Assembly: GCF_963966145.1 (NCBI RefSeq)
Contig: NC_091046.1
Location: 24,800,001 to 24,864,000, forward strand
DNA: 64,000 nt
DNA from: Tenebrio molitor
Lineage: Eukaryota > Arthropoda > Insecta > Coleoptera > Tenebrionidae
Direction of reading: 5' to 3'
Shown: in pieces, positions 63,768 through 64,000 of the stretch
Layout: each line of letters begins with the position of its first letter
Position numbering within the stretch: the first letter of the stretch is position 1
The notes under the pieces: generated by a model
What the model was told of the DNA's origin: nothing
Seen by the model: only the letters and a program-made list of their open reading frames with translations
The model's database searches: none
Program-made: the position numbers and the translations under genes

Positions 63768-64000
63768 CTTGAAGCTGTTCCAAATGCAGTTGCAATAGCT
63801 TGACTCATATTAATGATATACGGAATTGGTGATTTTCTTGTCAATAAAAGGTATATTAATGGTAGCACAATAAAACCCTGAACTAGAAGTCCTACCATAA
63901 CAGTAGCAAAATACAACCCTAATTGACCCAGCACCATTCCCATGTCTTCCATTTCCATTATTTTAGCCGTTACCAAAAATAATATACCAACTGGAGATAA
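63768..64000 (-). CDS. SLC1-type excitatory amino-acid transporter, internal exon (runs off window)
   Basis: Reads LSPVGILFLVTAKIMEMEDM (TM5), VLGQLGLYFATVMVGLLVQG (TM6), IYLLLTRKSPIPYIINMSQA and the beginning of HP1, AIATAFGTAS, ending AG|GTATGT. Joined to the next exon this gives a run of three serines at the HP1 tip, the serine-rich motif of SLC1 transporters. Frame open to the window edge; upstream exons and promoter lie beyond 64000. Next intron is 52547..63767 (11.2 kb). Confidence 0.95.

Overview
This window looks like a piece of an insect nuclear genome, most plausibly a beetle. It is AT-rich and has spliced genes with large introns. It is packed with arthropod-type transposable elements: BEL/Pao, Gypsy, jockey/I-like non-LTR, Tc1/mariner, Harbinger, hAT, P-like and Mutator-like. 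One young Gypsy LTR carries four TCAGG units, the telomeric repeat type known from tenebrionid and some other beetles. The species assignment is inference. No prokaryotic operon, rRNA, tRNA gene or CRISPR array is visible.

Layout. (1) 1-10 kb: a degenerate BEL/Pao element on the minus strand (1..271 plus 6279..9958) is split by a second, very young BEL/Pao element (272..6278; identical 256-bp LTRs, TAGAG target duplication, intact 1725-aa Gag-Pol). (2) 10-16 kb: small repeats, palindromes, MITEs, a HARBI1-type transposase relic and the left half of a Tc/mariner transposase. (3) 16034..26737: an old BEL/Pao element that landed inside that transposase gene (TSD CCTAG). It was itself hit by a hAT element in its 3' LTR, a 2.7-kb TG...CA element resembling a solo LTR in its RT domain, a 163-bp near-perfect foldback in gag, and a P-element-like transposon with a THAP relic. 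(4) 27-38 kb: nested MITEs, two 5'-truncated non-LTR retrotransposons, a 1.7-kb long-TIR element, and a young Gypsy element (32858..37801; identical 219-bp LTRs, TSD ATAG) inserted in one of the non-LTR copies. (5) 38-49 kb: Mutator-like, mariner, Harbinger and Tc1 relics plus palindrome-associated elements. (6) 49374 to the right edge, minus strand: the only host gene recognised, the 3' part of an SLC1-type excitatory amino-acid transporter. Three exons are in the window (63768..64000+, 52217..52546, 49374..49488) with compatible splice phases, and the 11.2-kb and 2.7-kb introns are filled with MITEs and mariner relics.

How the parts relate. The retroelements encode their own replication machinery (Gag, protease, reverse transcriptase, RNase H, integrase). 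The Gypsy element has a classical -1 frameshift heptamer (GGGAAAC) inside its gag/pol overlap. The DNA transposons are mostly dead or non-autonomous. The insertion order can be read from target-site duplications, e.g. palindrome in hAT in BEL LTR in Tc transposase.

The most unusual structural signal is a set of roughly 110-150-bp imperfect palindromes. At least four are followed directly by a short terminal inverted repeat of the type ATTTTTTCYACTA whose partner lies 200-700 bp downstream. The palindromes differ in sequence but share architecture, and they do not match a transposon family I can name. All coordinates come from reading by eye; no alignment or database search was run.
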